From assembly GCA_031260845.1 (NCBI GenBank), contig JAISKR010000043.1:1-9376 (forward strand): a stretch of 9,376 nucleotides of DNA, written 5' to 3'. The notes under the pieces are model-generated. The model did no database searches, was not told the origin of the DNA, and saw nothing but the letters and a program-made list of their open reading frames with translations. The DNA comes from Bacteroidales bacterium. Its GTDB lineage: Bacteria; Bacteroidota; Bacteroidia; Bacteroidales; UBA4181. Position numbers and translations under genes: made by a program. Shown here piece by piece: positions 6,224-9,376 of the stretch (its first letter is position 1; each line of letters starts with the position of its first letter).

Positions 6224-6273
6224 ATGTATAACAACTTATAACCATGTATAACTACCTATAACCATGTATAACT
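6217..6273. repeat. 20-bp-period tandem repeat upstream of purB
   Basis: Two nearly complete units, TATAACCATGTATAACTACC (6237-6256) and its repeat (6257-6273), match at 17 of 17 positions. A degenerate unit at 6217-6236 matches the first at about 12 of 20. Each unit carries the core ATGTATAAC. The array ends about 23 bases before the purB -7 element, at the -33 region, so it could bind a regulator or simply be slippage-derived. Confidence 0.8.
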
Positions 6274-6303
6274 TTCCCATATTCATATTTTTTGTTACTT
6301 TTG
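6273..6303 (+). promoter_or_regulatory. Probable promoter of purB-rlmN
   Basis: TACTTTTG at 6296-6303 is a perfect TAnnTTTG element. The -33 partner is one base off (TTTC at 6273-6276, spacing 19) and touches the last repeat unit. The predicted transcript start near 6310 leaves only about 12 bases before ATG 6322, a very short leader. An upstream in-frame TTG at 6292 lies inside this promoter and so is not the start codon. Confidence 0.6.
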
Positions 6304-6321
6304 CGGTTTCATTATCACAAT

Positions 6322-7665
6322 ATGGACTTGAATATACTTTCGGCGATTTCGCCTGTTGACGGCAGATACAGGAATAAAACAGCACAGTTGGCTGATTATT
6401 ATTCGGAATATGCCCTTATACGTTACCGGATAAGGGTTGAAATTGAGTATTTCATTGCTTTATGTAAACTGCCCTTGCCTCAATTAGCCAAATTCGACGC
6501 ATCCAAATTCGATGCGTTGCGGGATATTTACAAAAACTACGATGAACGGACAGCCGAGCGCGTCAAAAACATTGAAAAGGAAACCAATCACGATGTGAAA
6601 GCGGTGGAATACTACCTGAAAGAGGCGTTCAGCGGTCTGGGCATCGCACAGTTCAGCGAATTTATCCATTTCGGGCTTACCTCGCAGGACATTAATAATA
6701 CAGCCATTCCGCTTTCCCACAAAGAAGCGGTGAACGACGTGTATATCCCGTATTTTTCGGATGTGCTGCAACGTTTGAAAAAACTTGCCGACACGTTTGC
6801 CGACACGCCTATGCTGGCGCGTACGCACGGACAACCGGCGTCGCCCACCCGCTTGGGCAAAGAGATAGCCGTTTTTGTGGAAAGGCTTGAAATACAGTTT
6901 GAGCAGTTACTCGCCATTCCCTTTTCCGCTAAATTTGGAGGCGCAACGGGCAATTTCAATGCGCATCATGCGGCATATCCCGACATTGATTGGAAAGATT
7001 TTGCCAATCGCTTTGCCGATGAGGCATTGGGGCTGAAACGCAGCCAAACGACTACCCAGATTGAACATTACGACAATCTCGCCGCTCAATGCGACGCTTT
7101 CAAACGCATCGGCAATATACTGATTGATTTGTGCCGCGATATATGGATGTATATTTCGCAGGAATATTTCAAGCAAAAAATAGTCAGCACGGAGGTGGGT
7201 TCCTCTGCCATGCCGCATAAGGTCAATCCGATTGATTTTGAGAATGCAGAGGGTAATTTGGGCGTTGCCAATGCGCTGTGGGAATTTCTGGCGGGCAAGT
7301 TGCCTGTGTCCCGTATGCAGCGCGACCTCACCGATTCCACCGTATTACGCAATCTGGGTGTGCCTGTGGCGCATACCGTCATCGCGTTTGCTTCGCTTAT
7401 CAAAGGTTTGGACAAACTGATTGTCAACCTTCCCGCATTGGAAGCCGATCTTACCCGCAACTGGTTGGTGGTGAGCGAGGGCATTCAGACTATTCTTCGT
7501 CGCGAAGGCTATCCCAAGCCCTACGAGGCGCTGAAAGCGCTGACGCGAACAAGCGCAGTCATCAACCGGCAAGTGATGGATGATTTTATCGATACCTTGA
7601 AAGTGTCGCCGAAAGTAAAAACGGAACTGAAACAAATCACGCCATTTAATTATACCGGCATCTGA
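6322..7665 (+). CDS. purB: Adenylosuccinate lyase
   Basis: This purine-synthesis enzyme cleaves fumarate from SAICAR (to AICAR) and from adenylosuccinate (to AMP) in the cytoplasm, usually as a homotetramer. The 447 residues match the normal length of the long bacterial form. The N-terminus LSAISPVDGRYRNKT is characteristic. Substrate-binding TNHDVKAVEYYL lies at 88-99, TSQDINNTA at 120-128, RTHGQPASPT with the catalytic acid His169 at 167-176, and the flexible signature loop SSAMPHKVNP with the catalytic Ser at 294-303. ATG 6322 was chosen over an in-frame TTG 30 bases upstream because family proteins begin here and the TTG lies inside the promoter. The stop TGA is followed directly by the rlmN ATG, so the two are cotranscribed. 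All key residues are intact. Confidence 0.97.
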   Translation: MDLNILSAISPVDGRYRNKTAQLADYYSEYALIRYRIRVEIEYFIALCKLPLPQLAKFDASKFDALRDIYKNYDERTAERVKNIEKETNHDVKAVEYYLKEAFSGLGIAQFSEFIHFGLTSQDINNTAIPLSHKEAVNDVYIPYFSDVLQRLKKLADTFADTPMLARTHGQPASPTRLGKEIAVFVERLEIQFEQLLAIPFSAKFGGATGNFNAHHAAYPDIDWKDFANRFADEALGLKRSQTTTQIEHYDNLAAQCDAFKRIGNILIDLCRDIWMYISQEYFKQKIVSTEVGSSAMPHKVNPIDFENAEGNLGVANALWEFLAGKLPVSRMQRDLTDSTVLRNLGVPVAHTVIAFASLIKGLDKLIVNLPALEADLTRNWLVVSEGIQTILRREGYPKPYEALKALTRTSAVINRQVMDDFIDTLKVSPKVKTELKQITPFNYTGI

Positions 7666-8682
7666 ATGAAACAGGCTTTATTCGGGAAAACCTTACAAGA
7701 ACTTTCGGAGATGACGGCGGATTTGTCGCTTCCGCGATATGCCGCAAAGCAAATTGCCGGATGGCTGTACGTTCGGCAAGCGTTGTCCATTGACGCCATG
7801 ACCGATTTGCCGGCAAAAACGAGGGAATTGCTCAACGCGCAGTATTATGTTGGCTTGCAGGAGCCGGAGTCTGTCAAAAAGTCGAAAGACGGCACAAAAA
7901 AATATCTTTTCCCTGTGGCGGAAGGAAAATATGTAGAGTCGGCGTATATTCCCGAACGCGAACGCGCTACCCTTTGCATCTCGTCGCAGATCGGTTGCCG
8001 AATGGGGTGCGCTTTTTGCATGACGAGCAAACAAGGAATGAACGGCAATCTGACGGCTACGGACATTCTCAACCAGTTTCGCAGTCTGCCTGAGCAAGCG
8101 TCGCTCACCAATATTGTATTCATGGGCATGGGAGAGCCTTTCGACAACCTGCCCGAAGTGATGAAAAGCCTTGACATACTGACGGCTGCTTATGGATACG
8201 GCTGGGCGCCCAAGCGTATCACCGTGTCCACCATCGGCGTGCTGCCCGCTGTGAAGCATTTTATGGAGAACAGCCGCTGTCATCTGGCTATCAGCCTTCA
8301 CCATCCTGTGCATGAGGAACGGCAAAAATTGATGCCTGTGGAAAATAAATATCCCATTCAACAAATCATTGAGCAGTTAAAAACTTACGACCTGAACCGG
8401 CAACGGCGTATTTCTTTTGAATATATCATGTTGGCGGGAGTCAATGACTCGCTGCGTGAGGCAAAGGAAGTGGTAAGACTGCTGTCGGGCTTGCGATGCC
8501 GCATTAATCTGATACCCTTCCACACTATTCCCGACAGCCCGTTCAAACCATCGGGACGCGAAGCCATACAGCAATTTGATGCAGCGCTTCAACAAAAAGG
8601 CATGATTGTCACCGTTCGACAATCGCGAGGATTGGATATTGACGCCGCTTGCGGAATGTTGTCCACAGCGCGGAATTTGTGA
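7666..8682 (+). CDS. rlmN: 23S rRNA (adenine-2503-C2)-methyltransferase, radical SAM
   Basis: RlmN methylates C2 of A2503 in the peptidyl-transferase centre of 23S rRNA and of A37 in some tRNAs, using a 4Fe-4S cluster and two SAM molecules. The 338-residue protein has the cluster motif CRMGCAFC (Cys111, 115, 118), with the conserved nearby Cys104 in TLCISSQ. It also has the SAM-binding FMGMGEP (152-158) and the ITVSTIG and LAISLHHP segments. The methyl-carrying C-terminal Cys329 sits in DIDAACGML. The conserved end RQSRGLDIDAACGML separates it from unrelated radical SAM enzymes; the resistance enzyme Cfr is the main paralogue, but length and motifs fit RlmN. The N-terminal helical RNA-binding part (1-95) is present. 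The ATG follows the purB stop with no gap. Confidence 0.95.
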   Translation: MKQALFGKTLQELSEMTADLSLPRYAAKQIAGWLYVRQALSIDAMTDLPAKTRELLNAQYYVGLQEPESVKKSKDGTKKYLFPVAEGKYVESAYIPERERATLCISSQIGCRMGCAFCMTSKQGMNGNLTATDILNQFRSLPEQASLTNIVFMGMGEPFDNLPEVMKSLDILTAAYGYGWAPKRITVSTIGVLPAVKHFMENSRCHLAISLHHPVHEERQKLMPVENKYPIQQIIEQLKTYDLNRQRRISFEYIMLAGVNDSLREAKEVVRLLSGLRCRINLIPFHTIPDSPFKPSGREAIQQFDAALQQKGMIVTVRQSRGLDIDAACGMLSTARNL

Positions 8683-8731
8683 TGATACATTAATTTTCAT
8701 AAATAATAATTATATGATTTTTTCGTTTTTT

Positions 8732-8763
8732 ATTGTATAGTAATCATTTTTTATATACTTTTG
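8732..8763 (+). promoter_or_regulatory. Probable promoter of the TPR-protein gene
   Basis: TACTTTTG at 8756-8763 matches the TAnnTTTG element. ATTG at 8732-8735, exactly 20 bases before it, is one base off the TTTG -33 element. The transcript would start near 8770, leaving a leader of about 50 AT-rich bases with no Shine-Dalgarno site. I see no strong terminator hairpin for rlmN in the 138-base gap. Confidence 0.55.
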
Positions 8764-8820
8764 AAAACTTTTTGTGGATATTAACGTACAATAATGTAAC
8801 GCAAATATGTGTTTTTTTAA

Positions 8821-9376
8821 ATGAACAATATGATACGAAATTTGATCCTGACAGTTGGTATATTGTGGCTGGTTGTACCGGCTTCTGCTCAGCATTTGGA
8901 AGTGGTGCCGCTGTTGCCTGCCGATACTTTTAAGATTGCACAATACAAAGAGAGGGCAGAATCGCTGAAAGACAGGGATCCCAAAGAAGAAAGCCGGTGT
9001 TATGACCTGATTGCTTTTATTTACTGGGAACACAATATCTGTGAAAAAGCGGTGGAATGGTACCAAAAATCTCTCGCAGTGAATAAGAAATTGGACAACC
9101 TGAGTGGTGTATCAATGATTAACACTAATTTGGGGTTGTTGTACAACGATATGCACCAGTTCAAAGCCGCATACGAGTGTTTCCAGCAAACGCTGGCTTA
9201 CCGAAAAATGACGAAAGACAAGCATGGTTGTATTTCGGCGCTTATCAATATGTCGGTAGCGCTAAACGACCTGTTGCGGTTTGAGGCGAGTATTACCGCT
9301 CTGGACGAAGCTTTGTCGATGGCTCGCGAGTTGAACGATATTGAACAAATGCAGAGTTGTTACGGAATGTTGTCCG
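8821..9376 (+). CDS. Secreted TPR-repeat protein (N-terminal part, cut by window edge)
   Basis: The frame opens at ATG 8821 and is still open at the right edge after 185 residues. Residues 1-24 are a signal peptide: Arg at 6, a hydrophobic core ILTVGILWLVV and an ASA|Q cleavage site, so the mature part is exported. Three tetratricopeptide repeats follow, at about 60-93, 99-134 and 138-175, seen as paired helices with the usual A/L/Y-G/A spacing (AVEWYQKSLAVNKKL; INTNLGLLYNDMHQFKAAYECFQQTLAYRK; LDEALSMARELND). In Bacteroidota such proteins often continue as a periplasmic TPR sensor with a membrane span and then a histidine kinase or LuxR/HTH domain. That part would lie beyond this window and cannot be claimed. 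The alternative is a plain TPR scaffold. ATG 8830 is a possible second start. Confidence 0.85.
   Translation, partial: MNNMIRNLILTVGILWLVVPASAQHLEVVPLLPADTFKIAQYKERAESLKDRDPKEESRCYDLIAFIYWEHNICEKAVEWYQKSLAVNKKLDNLSGVSMINTNLGLLYNDMHQFKAAYECFQQTLAYRKMTKDKHGCISALINMSVALNDLLRFEASITALDEALSMARELNDIEQMQSCYGMLS

Larger units (their letters stand above)
5917..6321. other. 405-bp AT-rich divergent intergenic region
   Basis: This gap separates the leftward chaperone operon from rightward purB. It holds the operon promoter with its palindrome at the left, and a purB promoter at the right end. The stretch between (about 6020-6280) is strongly AT-rich with no supportable gene. It contains three sets of short direct repeats, listed separately. 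No tRNA or other RNA gene and no clear terminator hairpin were recognised. Confidence 0.7.

Noticed and set aside
6063..6245. 60-residue open frame on the minus strand in the divergent intergenic region
   Set aside because: It is made of AT-rich repeat DNA, has no recognisable domain or promoter context, and its start lies within the tandem repeats.
6202..6273. CRISPR array
   Set aside because: The direct repeats are too short, tandem without unique spacers, and no cas gene is nearby.
6292..6321. TTG start for purB at 6292
   Set aside because: The codon lies inside the TAnnTTTG promoter region, upstream of the likely transcript start, and PurB proteins begin at the MDLN Met.
8683..8731. Rho-independent terminator after rlmN
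   Set aside because: There is an AT-rich stretch with T-runs but no GC-containing hairpin before them.

Overview
The window reads as a piece of a Bacteroidales (phylum Bacteroidota) chromosome. The evidence is promoters of the Bacteroidota form (TTTG, about 20 bases, TAnnTTTG) before several genes, near-absence of Shine-Dalgarno sites, A-rich leaders, and a PurB and RlmN of the expected kind. I cannot name a genus.

From the left edge to about 5.9 kb everything is on the minus strand. Read in its own direction, a compact gene train starts at a very good promoter at 6015-5984, followed at once by a perfect 20-bp palindrome. The order is: a GrpE-like exchange factor, a short Hsp70 without a lid, a MORN-repeat protein with three membrane spans, a small zinc-finger (B-box-like) membrane protein, a SUKH/YrhA-like protein, a 2x[4Fe-4S] ferredoxin and an APS kinase. 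Gaps are only 2-19 bases with the preferred starts, so most or all of this may be one transcript. A carbamoyltransferase of the NodU/CmcH family follows with its own promoter and runs off the left edge.

To the right of a 405-bp AT-rich, repeat-bearing divergent intergenic region, the plus strand carries purB (adenylosuccinate lyase) and rlmN (23S rRNA A2503 methyltransferase), joined as TGA-ATG. After a 138-bp gap with another promoter comes the N-terminal part of a secreted TPR-repeat protein, cut by the right edge.

The candidate for an undescribed system is the GrpE/Hsp70/MORN-membrane/zinc-finger-membrane set. Its Hsp70 keeps an intact-looking ATPase domain but has a reduced substrate-binding part and no helical lid. 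Its exchange factor is divergent. No J-protein is visible, and the two downstream genes are membrane proteins that could recruit the chaperone to the inner membrane. Whether the SUKH protein, ferredoxin and APS kinase belong to the same function, or only share the transcript, cannot be decided from sequence alone. purB and rlmN are ordinary housekeeping genes.
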